From the NCBI GenBank assembly GCA_002411175.1, contig DHRN01000008.1, positions 1-18,301 of the forward strand: 18,301 nt of DNA. Direction: 5' to 3'. A program made the position numbers and the translations under genes. Below, piece after piece: positions 7,156 through 13,996 of this stretch (positions within the stretch are counted from its first letter, which is position 1; each line of letters opens with the position of its first letter). A model generated the notes under the pieces. It was not told the DNA's origin. It saw only the letters and a list, made by a program, of their open reading frames with translations, and made no database searches. The DNA is from Anaerolineaceae bacterium UBA5311. Lineage in GTDB: Bacteria > Chloroflexota > Anaerolineae > Anaerolineales > Anaerolineaceae.

Positions 7156-7317
7156 GGGAAAAATCGGGTTTTCGACAGGCTGGTCGATCGGTTGGCATAG
7201 TCGTGTAATAACCTGGACCGGGGATGTTTCTGTAACGAGCACCTGTGCTCCAACCTGCCAATACGGGTTACGGAACAGCCGGGCGTATGCTGTTGGCTCG
7301 CAATCACAGCTTGCAGA
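7156..7317. other. Spacer between the glycosyltransferase stop and the rpsB promoter
   Basis: No gene or RNA was recognised here. The only structure noted is a 14-bp inverted repeat GAGCAC-CT-GTGCTC at 7237-7250. It has no T-tract on either strand, so it is not a convincing terminator for the upstream gene. Confidence 0.4.
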
Positions 7318-9345
7318 CTACTCTAAAATCAATTCCCATATGTGCACATGCGTAGGTTCGGGCTCATTAATACTCTCTATCCACAATGTCAGACGACTCA
7401 CCTTGTATACCGCACCAAATTCCACCGAAATTGGTCGGATATGGTCAGAAGAAGAAGCTGTCTGCGTGAAGATGAATTCTTGTTCACTCCCGGTCTGCCC
7501 AACGGTAACAGAAAACCGTGTTGCCGGGGCTCCGATCATGGCGGTCACTTTGCTCAATTCCACCGGTTCCGGGAAATCAATGCTAATCTCGAGCGGATTA
7601 GCCTCAAGGGTTCTCATCGGTGTGGCATTATTCCCGTCGAATATATGCGCGATCGTGCCCAGGTCCAGGCGTGAATAGCTGATGGTCACACGCTGACCAA
7701 AAAGGTCAAACTCGCTAACCTCAGGCTGCCTTCGTTCCTTCAGCTCAGCTTCAAAAATTTCTTCAGCCCCTGACGAATATGCCAGGTTCAAAAAATAGAA
7801 ACCTGTGCGCCCATCAGGCCATGCCAACGTGTCGACAATCTCAACTTGATCAAACTTCGGGTTTGTTATCAGCCAGTTGTATTCATCCGGAGTGCTGATA
7901 AACACCTGGTCGGGGTCAATCTCCTGGTAATACAGGTCGAATTTTTCGAGCGTGCCAAATTCGACCGGCAGGGGATCTCCCATGAAAAAGCGCATGATGA
8001 TATCAGTGTTGTTCGCCCAGGTTGGGCTGAGCATAAGCTGCGCGTTTGGATTTTCCCGCTTATATATGGCGATTTTCTGGCTGAGTTGTTCCCCGCCCCA
8101 CTGCATGCCATAGAGTCCGTAATCCGGATACCAAAGCGGACCCTTAACGACGGCATACCAGCTCATCCAAACCGAAAAAACACAGATGCCAACCACCGAA
8201 ACAAATAAGGGGATTTTTTTGAGTGCCAGTTTGCTGGAGATATATTCGATAGCCTGGTTCAACCCTATCAGGATCATTGCGCTGAAAGGCACCGTCATCA
8301 CTAAAACGCGGGTTATGGCGATCTCAGCAATTGCCGCCCCTAACGGTCCAGTCAATAAGGCAATCAGCGCCAGTCGGTATGCGGGCTCTTTCCTTTTTTT
8401 GAGGCATTGCCACAAACCAATCAAAAAGAATGGCAGGAAAAACCAGGGCAAATGACCAAGCCTCTTCATTTGATGTCGAACCAGGTCGGTCTCGTTGGGC
8501 AGGAACCAGTAAAACGGGTTGAGCCCCTGCAGCCATTTGCCCAGGAAAATGCCCAATTTGTTCAGCAGGGGTATATTGCTGAGCCAGTATGATCTCAGCA
8601 GGTGCAGCTGTGTCTCCAGAGCCTGTTGGTGATTCATTTGGAATATAAAATAGGGAGCAGATATGACAACCAGTATTAGCAGCCCAATCAAAATGCTTTT
8701 GTTCTCTTGAAAATGATAGCGCCAGTCAATAAATAGCAGCGCCAGCCCGGTCGCAACCACCACCAGTTGCAGCGGTGCGTAGGCGTAGAAGGCACAAGCG
8801 CCAAAAATCAGTGCAAGCGGTAAGTTTTTTCGACTTTGCAGCCGGTATCTGAGGTAGAAGAACAGGAAGAGACTATAAAAGCTTACCCCCAGAGAAGTCT
8901 CGAAAGCCGTGCGGGAATGCAAAAACCAGGCAGGCAAGGCGCTGATGATCAGAGGTGCCAGCCACCAATATTTACGTTTCGCGAAATCGCGCGCCCATAA
9001 AGAGACCGATAAAGGGAATACCGCGCTGATCAGTGTCGGCAAGCCGCGTGTAAGCCAAACCGAGCGCGGCAGCCAGGCAATCAAAACCTGCAGCCAAACT
9101 GACAACGAGAGGTTGAATTGCGGTCCGTTTTCGAAATAGACCGGGAAGGGGTTGCCGTTGATATCCCGAAAACCGCGGTTGATCAGGTCGAAAGCCGACA
9201 TTGTCTGGATGGCTTCGTCAGAAAAAAAATAGATTGGGAATTTATCAAGCGCAACGAACCGGGTCAGCAGATAAACCACCATTCCGACCCAGAAGAGCAT
9301 TCGGGAGGTTTTGGGTTTGGCGGGTGTTTTCTCCTGAACAGACAT
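7318..9345 (-). CDS. GT-C-type membrane glycosyltransferase with C-terminal discoidin-like domain
   Basis: The 675-residue protein has a short cytoplasmic N-terminus, a first membrane segment at ~16-33, and then the exoplasmic motif FFSDEA with D43-E44, the acidic pair that carries the catalytic Asp in GT-C enzymes of the ArnT/PMT (GT83/GT39) type. About ten or more hydrophobic segments follow up to residue ~400. Such enzymes transfer a sugar from a polyprenyl-phosphate donor to a lipid, glycan or protein outside the membrane. The remainder is a soluble extracytoplasmic region. Residues ~553-675 (DLGTIAHIFDGNNATPMRT...LEISIDFPEPVELSKVTAMIG) resemble an F5/8 type C (discoidin) beta-sandwich. 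Only a weak, distant AAGG precedes the ATG. It stands alone, between a tandem repeat and the rpsB promoter. Donor and acceptor cannot be told. Confidence 0.75.
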   Translation of the reverse strand: MSVQEKTPAKPKTSRMLFWVGMVVYLLTRFVALDKFPIYFFSDEAIQTMSAFDLINRGFRDINGNPFPVYFENGPQFNLSLSVWLQVLIAWLPRSVWLTRGLPTLISAVFPLSVSLWARDFAKRKYWWLAPLIISALPAWFLHSRTAFETSLGVSFYSLFLFFYLRYRLQSRKNLPLALIFGACAFYAYAPLQLVVVATGLALLFIDWRYHFQENKSILIGLLILVVISAPYFIFQMNHQQALETQLHLLRSYWLSNIPLLNKLGIFLGKWLQGLNPFYWFLPNETDLVRHQMKRLGHLPWFFLPFFLIGLWQCLKKRKEPAYRLALIALLTGPLGAAIAEIAITRVLVMTVPFSAMILIGLNQAIEYISSKLALKKIPLFVSVVGICVFSVWMSWYAVVKGPLWYPDYGLYGMQWGGEQLSQKIAIYKRENPNAQLMLSPTWANNTDIIMRFFMGDPLPVEFGTLEKFDLYYQEIDPDQVFISTPDEYNWLITNPKFDQVEIVDTLAWPDGRTGFYFLNLAYSSGAEEIFEAELKERRQPEVSEFDLFGQRVTISYSRLDLGTIAHIFDGNNATPMRTLEANPLEISIDFPEPVELSKVTAMIGAPATRFSVTVGQTGSEQEFIFTQTASSSDHIRPISVEFGAVYKVSRLTLWIESINEPEPTHVHIWELILE

Positions 9346-9360
9346 ACTTTGATTTTACCT

Positions 9361-9510
9361 TGTCAGCCTGAACTTATGCCTGTCACCGTCAACCTTAATC
9401 TGTCATCCAGAGCTTTAACCTGTCACCGTGAACCTTAATTTGTCATCCCGAGCCGAAAACCTGTCATCCTGAGCCTAAAACCTGTCATCCTGAGCGAAGC
9501 GAAGGATCTT
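9361..9510. repeat. Seven tandem degenerate 20-21 bp units (TGTCATCCTGAGC...)
   Basis: Units begin at 9361, 9381, 9401, 9421, 9441, 9462 and 9483, each starting TGTCA and reading roughly TGTCATCCTGAGCCTAAAACC. The last runs into GAAGCGAAGGATCTT, the well-known form of this intergenic repeat. Degeneracy rises toward the glycosyltransferase start, as if the array grew from the 9483 end. The array fills the space directly upstream of the glycosyltransferase, where its promoter should be. Confidence 0.85.
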
Positions 9511-9520
9511 AACTCTTTTC

Positions 9521-9540
9521 CGCTCCCCGCTCCCCGCTCC
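9521..9540. repeat. Triple CGCTCCC heptamer
   Basis: Three consecutive 7-bp units CGCTCCC occupy 9521-9540, the third incomplete and running into the TAG stop of the adjacent Nudix gene. The gene end may have been reshaped by slippage here. Confidence 0.6.
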
Positions 9541-10106
9541 TACCCCTTCCGCAGCCATAGTAACAGCGCGGTCAAACCCAACCCATCCTCAATCTCATGC
9601 CGATCTATCATCCCCTCAATCTCACTAAGCGAAAACCAACTTACTTCGCTAATTTCGTTCGGGTCATAGGCACCTGTCTGCTCTCCAGCCTTGCAAAAAA
9701 CGATATGGAAAAGTTTATTGCTGCTCCCGTCCTGCGGGTAATAAGAATATGCCAACCGATGTTCGCGCGACTCAAAACCAGTTTCTTCTCTTACTTCACG
9801 GTGAGCTGAAACGAAAACTTCTTCACCCTCGTCCACTCCCCCCGCCGGGATACTCCATGTGCAGGTATTGATCGTATAACGAGGCACGCGCACCATCACC
9901 ACTCGCCCCTGCTCATCCTCAACCACCACCCCCACTGCCGGGCGGGGATACTCAACAAAATGAAAGCGTTCAATCACAAAACCATTCGGCTGCCGCACGC
10001 GGTCGAGATGCAAATTCAAATATTCACTTTCATAAATAGTCTGCCTGCCCAGTAGTTTGGGCAATTGATTGTTTTCGGTCATTCCATCATTTTCCCGGCA
10101 TTTCAC
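9540..10106 (-). CDS. Nudix hydrolase, ADP-ribose pyrophosphatase-like
   Basis: The protein has a complete Nudix box (GX5EX7REUXEEXGU) at residues 89-111, reading GGVDEGEEVFVSAHREVREETGF. The preceding WSIPAGG and the YPRPAVGVVV strand are typical of the ADP-ribose/nucleoside-diphosphate-sugar branch rather than MutT proper, so hydrolysis of ADP-ribose to AMP and ribose phosphate is the likeliest activity; the substrate is inferred. It starts at a GTG that overlaps the dynamin-like gene's TGA by 4 nt, with GGAAGG 8 nt upstream, giving 188 residues. An ATG at 10082 (180 residues) is the alternative start. The overlap makes it translationally coupled to the GTPase gene. Confidence 0.88.
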   Translation of the reverse strand: MKCRENDGMTENNQLPKLLGRQTIYESEYLNLHLDRVRQPNGFVIERFHFVEYPRPAVGVVVEDEQGRVVMVRVPRYTINTCTWSIPAGGVDEGEEVFVSAHREVREETGFESREHRLAYSYYPQDGSSNKLFHIVFCKAGEQTGAYDPNEISEVSWFSLSEIEGMIDRHEIEDGLGLTALLLWLRKG

Positions 10107-11851
10107 TCAACAAGCCTTCCGATTTCATCCGAGAGCGCATCAAGTTGCGAGCGCACTCCCTGCAGGGTTTCACGGTCTGAACCAAGGCGTTCTTGCTCTT
10201 CGCGCACATAATCGACATAAGGAGAAATATTTACCGCCAGCCGTTTCGCAGCAGTATCAGCTTCCCGGTTGAAGGTTTTCGCCAGGGTTTCTTTTAAATT
10301 CGTGCGGATTTCTTTCATTTTAACTGCGAAATCTTCTTTGGCTTTTTTTCGTTTGTAGGGAATCACAAACAACCCCAAAAATGCCAGTGTGCCTGCGGTG
10401 ACGATTCCGGTCACATCCAGCGCTTTTGTAGTCAAAATCGTCGCCACCATCGCTCCCACCCCCAGCGCGCCAATGCCAAACAGGGCGGTTTGAGCAACCG
10501 ATTCCTGCACGTAGTCACCCAACTTTTCGGCTTCCTGCTTGCGGTCATAGCGGTTTACGATCAAACGGATCGTCTGGCTAACGTTTTCGATCAGATCCTG
10601 CCGGCGTTCCGATTGCGGTGATTCAGAGCTGGGCAGCTCACGTTTAGCCTGCTCCTGGCGCCGTTCCAGCGACGCCGCCACCTGGTACCAGACATTCAGG
10701 TCTTTGTCGACCAACCAATCGATCATGTTACGCACCTTGCCATCGATTGCAATCGAGACATCCCCCTGCACTTCTTCCTTAAATTGTTCTTTAACCTGGT
10801 CTGTTTTGGCGAGGTTGAAGATGTTGGTCAATTTCATCGTGCGTTCGAAAAAATCGTTTCCGCGGTTTTCATAATTGATCAGGATGTTTTCCACCTCAGC
10901 CAGGCGCGGTGGCAGTTCCTCATCCAATTCTTTGCGATAGTTTTCAACCATCCCCTCCAGCTCTCCGGTCAGCCTGACATCCTGCTGCAAATCGCTGATC
11001 TGAACTTCTATCCTCTCTGCGCCGGTTTTTTGCAGGCTCAAAGCCACACCAATCGGATTTCGCAGCTTGAGCTCAAGCCTGGTTTTATTATCCAGAGTCT
11101 TGGTGATGTAATTTTCAAGCTCAACAACGCCGCTTTCATTCCGCAGTCGCTCAACCTCTGCCAGGTCGTCTGACTTGTGGGCTTTTTGCGCCAGGCGCGC
11201 CGAAACCAAAAAAACCTCCGGCTTGTAACCTAAAATCAACTCAGCATTGCTGCTGACAAAGTCTCTGACCTGCGTTTTTGCCTCGTCACCTTCCAAAATA
11301 TCGGCTTTGTTGACCACCATCGTGATCTTCTTGCCCCAGGTCAGAATCCCTTCCAAAAAAACTCGTTCGCTTTGGGTCATCGGGCGGTCCGCGGAGGTAA
11401 CAAACAGCACCAGGTCAGAACGGGGAACGTAATCGCTGGTCAATCGCTCGTGCTGCCGGTTGATCGCGTTGGTACCCGGCGAATCGACGATATTCAGCTC
11501 TTTTAGCAAAGCCAACGGATGGGTCACAATCGCAAAACCCTCATCCACAACCGTTTGGTTGAAGCTCTCCCCCCAGCGCAAAAGCGTAACCCGCGCGGTG
11601 GTCGGGGTAACACCTTCTTCCAATACGCGATCTCCCAACAGGGCATTGATCAGCGCGCTTTTTCCAGCGTTAAACTCACCTGCGGCGACGATCAGGAAGA
11701 GCTCATCCAGTTGATCAATCGCGCTGCGCAGTTTTTCCAGGTCTTCGCCTGGCAAATTAAATTTACTCAGGGTCGTATGCATATCGTTCAGACTGCGTTT
11801 TTCTTTTTGCAAAAACAAAATTTCTTCGTTGGAGAGGAAGCCTTCGCGCAT
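10103..11851 (-). CDS. Dynamin-like membrane GTPase
   Basis: This 582-residue protein carries a dynamin-family GTPase domain: P-loop GEFNAGKS at 58-65, switch threonines in TPTTARVT, G3 DSPG at 123-126 and G4 NKAD at 181-184. A long helical stalk region follows, with predicted coiled-coil stretches at ~270-440. A hydrophobic hairpin of two membrane-inserting segments at ~454-498 is followed by a basic YKRKKAK and a final helical region. This layout matches bacterial dynamin-like proteins that bind and remodel membranes. The frame is open to an ATG at 11896, but that codon lies inside the TATAAT of a strong promoter, while the ATG at 11851 has AAAGGA 5 nt before it, so 11851 is chosen. The gene is followed by an overlapping Nudix gene. 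Confidence 0.85.
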   Translation of the reverse strand: MREGFLSNEEILFLQKEKRSLNDMHTTLSKFNLPGEDLEKLRSAIDQLDELFLIVAAGEFNAGKSALINALLGDRVLEEGVTPTTARVTLLRWGESFNQTVVDEGFAIVTHPLALLKELNIVDSPGTNAINRQHERLTSDYVPRSDLVLFVTSADRPMTQSERVFLEGILTWGKKITMVVNKADILEGDEAKTQVRDFVSSNAELILGYKPEVFLVSARLAQKAHKSDDLAEVERLRNESGVVELENYITKTLDNKTRLELKLRNPIGVALSLQKTGAERIEVQISDLQQDVRLTGELEGMVENYRKELDEELPPRLAEVENILINYENRGNDFFERTMKLTNIFNLAKTDQVKEQFKEEVQGDVSIAIDGKVRNMIDWLVDKDLNVWYQVAASLERRQEQAKRELPSSESPQSERRQDLIENVSQTIRLIVNRYDRKQEAEKLGDYVQESVAQTALFGIGALGVGAMVATILTTKALDVTGIVTAGTLAFLGLFVIPYKRKKAKEDFAVKMKEIRTNLKETLAKTFNREADTAAKRLAVNISPYVDYVREEQERLGSDRETLQGVRSQLDALSDEIGRLVE

Positions 11852-11894
11852 GTGTATCCTTTCGGGGTGTGAAAACTGACCCGTTAATTTTCTC

Positions 11895-11922
11895 ATTATA
11901 CCTTTATGGGAGGGTCTGACAA
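11895..11922 (-). promoter_or_regulatory. Promoter of the dynamin-like GTPase/Nudix pair
   Basis: On the minus strand TTGTCA (11917-11922, one mismatch from TTGACA) is separated by 16 bp from a perfect TATAAT (11895-11900). The predicted start near 11888 leaves a leader of about 37 nt before the ATG at 11851. It lies directly after the stop of the upstream Nudix gene. Confidence 0.75.
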
Positions 11923-11928
11923 TTACAA

Positions 11929-12399
11929 CTAATTACATTCACCCAGATAAACGGGAGCATTGCTGTGTTTCAGGTCTTTGAGGACTTCTCTTAATCTCAC
12001 CGGGTAGAAATTGGCTTCATCCAGCTGCTCCAGCCCCACCCAGGCGACCCCTTCCTGGTGTGGATCGGGGATGTCGCCGTTTTTGGGTTGGTATTTTTCA
12101 GCCAATTTACACTTGAACAAAAACTCCACCTGGTGGATGTTGCGATCTTCGAGGGCAAACCCGTGTTTTTCTGAAAGATACTCGCGAATATGCAGCAGCC
12201 GACCTATTTTGACTTTGGCGCCAATCTCTTCGAACACTTCGCGCTTGAGCGCCTGGTGCAGAGTCTCGCCGTGGTTTTGTCCGCCCCCGGGTAAAACCGT
12301 GTATGTTCCGCCGTTGTCTTTCTTGCGTAAAACCAACAGTCTGCCATCCTGGATGATGATCGCTTTAACCGAATTGCGCAGTTTCTTATTCTTTTTCAT
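11929..12399 (-). CDS. Nudix hydrolase (MutT-like), substrate unknown
   Basis: The 156-residue protein is a single Nudix domain. The box at residues 39-61 (GGQNHGETLHQALKREVFEEIGA) has all the metal-binding Glu and Arg positions. The N-terminus is highly basic (MKKNKKLR), followed by a strand with AIIIQDGRLLVLRK. Such single-domain enzymes cleave nucleoside diphosphates linked to another group; the substrate cannot be deduced. It begins 30 bp after the FRG-domain gene stop, without an obvious strong Shine-Dalgarno, and is probably cotranscribed with it. Confidence 0.85.
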   Translation of the reverse strand: MKKNKKLRNSVKAIIIQDGRLLVLRKKDNGGTYTVLPGGGQNHGETLHQALKREVFEEIGAKVKIGRLLHIREYLSEKHGFALEDRNIHQVEFLFKCKLAEKYQPKNGDIPDPHQEGVAWVGLEQLDEANFYPVRLREVLKDLKHSNAPVYLGECN

Positions 12400-12429
12400 A
12401 CCGTTAGGATTTTACCGCAACCCAGCCTG

Positions 12430-13263
12430 TCAGGTGATGAAAACATTCTTCATATCGTCCATCACCCGGGTTTTGACCCTGTCGCAGAGCTCCGCCATGG
12501 GGTCATCGGGCGGGAAGAGCAATTCTCCTGGAATGCCTGCAAAGTCACTCCCCCAGAAAGAACGGTCGTTCGGAATCGAAAATTTGGCAACCAGTCGATT
12601 GTTGAAATCGAGCTCCGATTTGTCCGTATATCCACGGGTGATATCCAGCGTTGACGCCTGGTAAGCTGCCTGGAAGTGCGGGCGCTGCGCCAGTGGCGGG
12701 CAATTTACAAGCAGGTTCACGATTACCAGGTCGTGCTCGCTAACATAGGTTATCCGGTTGGTCGGATAGGGCAGCGCGAAAACAGCCACGACACCGCGTT
12801 CTTCCTGGTTCTTATATTGCGCGAAGCTGGCTGCAGCTTGCAAACTTAGCGTGAAATCCAGCAGCGGCGTGTCACAAACACCATAATGCTGCAATATGCC
12901 CCAGGCAAGATAACTTTTACGCTGAACATCCTGCCTTCCTTCCACCCCGGCATGGTCAAATACCTCGGCGAGCAGAAATTCCGCTGATTCAAGTGTATTA
13001 AAGCGTCTTCGTATCTCGTGTGCGGTAAGTACGTCTTTGCGATAAATTGTCGGATAATAGCTGCTGCTGCCAGCTTTGTTGAGATAGTCCTTGTCCTGCC
13101 CGCGGAAGAATAGCTGGTAATCCTTATTCAGATAAGCCAGGGATGCCACTTCGCGCATAAGCTCGGGATAAGTGTCGATCGAAAAGGGCGCAACCTTCCT
13201 GACCACGTCGTTCCCAACGTGTTTTGCCAAAACAGGTGAGGGGCTTGGTGTTATCGCGCGCAT
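12430..13263 (-). CDS. FRG domain-containing protein
   Basis: Three landmarks of the FRG domain are present in the expected order: LFFRGQ (FRG at residues 53-55), QHYG (125-128) and TPLLDFTLSLQAAASFA (132-148), which correspond to the family's FRGQ, QHYGxPTRLLDWT and small-residue helix. A beta-rich tail follows up to residue 277. The domain occurs in bacterial and phage proteins of unknown or poorly known biochemical function, often in accessory regions. No signal peptide or membrane segment is seen, so it is likely cytosolic. No convincing Shine-Dalgarno precedes the ATG. It is the first gene of the accessory cluster, directly after the repeat-filled interval. Confidence 0.8.
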   Translation of the reverse strand: MRAITPSPSPVLAKHVGNDVVRKVAPFSIDTYPELMREVASLAYLNKDYQLFFRGQDKDYLNKAGSSSYYPTIYRKDVLTAHEIRRRFNTLESAEFLLAEVFDHAGVEGRQDVQRKSYLAWGILQHYGVCDTPLLDFTLSLQAAASFAQYKNQEERGVVAVFALPYPTNRITYVSEHDLVIVNLLVNCPPLAQRPHFQAAYQASTLDITRGYTDKSELDFNNRLVAKFSIPNDRSFWGSDFAGIPGELLFPPDDPMAELCDRVKTRVMDDMKNVFIT

Positions 13264-13419
13264 GTCAGACCATACAACTATTTTAACCTATAATTCAGGT
13301 TTTGAACGAATAATTCCAGTCTTCTTTACCGCGTTGTTCCTTCAGCTCTGAACAATCACCCATTATTGTTCGCAAAACGGGACAAGAAGTGTTTAAGAAG
13401 TACGTTGTGCCCCGCTTTT

Positions 13420-13547
13420 GGTATCATGACCACGTTCCCTACGAAAAGATGGCTTCGCCGGAACGGGACGAGCCGCGTTCCCTACGACAACATCGCTTCG
13501 CCGGAACGGGACGAGCCACGTTCCCTACAACAACATTGCATCGCCGG
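13420..13547. repeat. 43-bp tandem repeat, 2.7 units
   Basis: Units start at 13434, 13477 and 13520 (the last partial). Each begins GTTCCCTACRA and contains TCGCCGGAACGGGACGAGCC, so CGTTCC and GGAACG form inverted arms around each unit. The lead-in GGTATCATGACCAC is shared with the copy at 13749. Confidence 0.9.
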
Positions 13548-13605
13548 TACAAACGTCTCGCCCCAAAGGATCACAAAAATGGACATGGGTTTTAGCAAAA
13601 CGGTG

Positions 13606-13720
13606 TGTTGTCATCCTAAAGGGATGATTGTCATCCTGAACGAAGTGACACACAGTGTACTTCGTAAGGATCTTACCCATTGACCGACAAGATTCTTCGC
13701 AACTGTCGCTCAAAATGACA
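13606..13720. repeat. Inverted pair of GTCATCCTGA-type intergenic repeats
   Basis: The left arm begins TGTCATCCTGAACGAAGTGA at 13629 and reaches AAGGATCTTA after a short insertion. The right arm (13689-13720) is the reverse complement type, TGTCATTTTGAGCGAC...GAAGAATCTT on the minus strand. Just before, TCATCC-TAAAG-GGATGA makes a small hairpin. This is the same family as the tandem units at 9361-9510. Confidence 0.75.
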
Positions 13721-13748
13721 AAACTCCAGATTGTTTCGCTATGCTCCC

Positions 13749-13818
13749 GGTATCATGACCACGTTCCCTACGAAAAGATGGCTTCGCCGGAACGGGACAA
13801 GCCACGTTCCCTACGACA
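13749..13818. repeat. Second copy of the GGTATCATGACC... repeat
   Basis: Positions 13749-13798 are identical over 50 bp to 13420-13469. The similarity then continues with few changes through the next GTTCCCTACGACAA. The two copies enclose the inverted repeat pair. Confidence 0.9.
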
Positions 13819-13907
13819 ATATTGCGTTATCAGCCAATCCTCTTTGTTCCTCAATTTAGTGTGCTGAAAAAAACCGTCTTCCTCTTTGAAATCAGGTTTC
13901 TTTTTCA

Positions 13908-13945
13908 AAAGAACCAGGCTGACTCTTCAGCCAGCCTGGTTCTTT
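13908..13945 (-). terminator. Terminator of the giant surface-protein gene
   Basis: AAAGAACCAGGCTG (13908-13921) and its exact complement (13932-13945) form a perfect 14-bp stem with a 10-nt loop, about 50 nt after the stop codon on the minus strand. The following T-tract is short (TTTT overlapping the stem end, then GAAAAAG), but the strong stem makes termination likely. Confidence 0.7.
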
Positions 13946-13996
13946 CTTATCTTTTCCCACGTGCCGAAATCTCAGCACGCAGGTCACATCCCTGCC

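Larger units (their letters stand above)
13264..13996. other. Gene-free interval made largely of short repeats
   Basis: No credible gene was found on either strand in these ~730 bp. The small open frames present are translations of the repeats. The interval holds a 43-bp tandem repeat, a second copy of the same element, an inverted pair of GTCATCCTGA-type repeats and the terminator of the giant gene. The segment 13264-13419, in front of the FRG gene, shows no clear promoter. Confidence 0.7.

Noticed and set aside
7237..7250. GAGCAC-CT-GTGCTC as terminator of the glycosyltransferase gene
   Set aside because: The stem is short, the loop is only 2 nt and no T-tract follows on either strand.
6849..7307. 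152-residue minus-strand frame over the rpsB leader and start
   Set aside because: It overlaps rpsB in another frame and spans the promoter and leader; no family resemblance.
9361..9510. Possible CRISPR array in the 20-21 bp units
   Set aside because: The units are contiguous with no spacers and degenerate progressively, as in a minisatellite.
13420..13547. Possible CRISPR array because of regular repeats
   Set aside because: Units are directly adjacent 43-bp tandem copies without unique spacers, and no cas gene is present.
13366..13867. Several small frames encoding similar peptides (SPERDEPRSL type)
   Set aside because: They are translations of the 43-bp repeat and its copies; no ribosome binding sites or non-repeat sequence support them.
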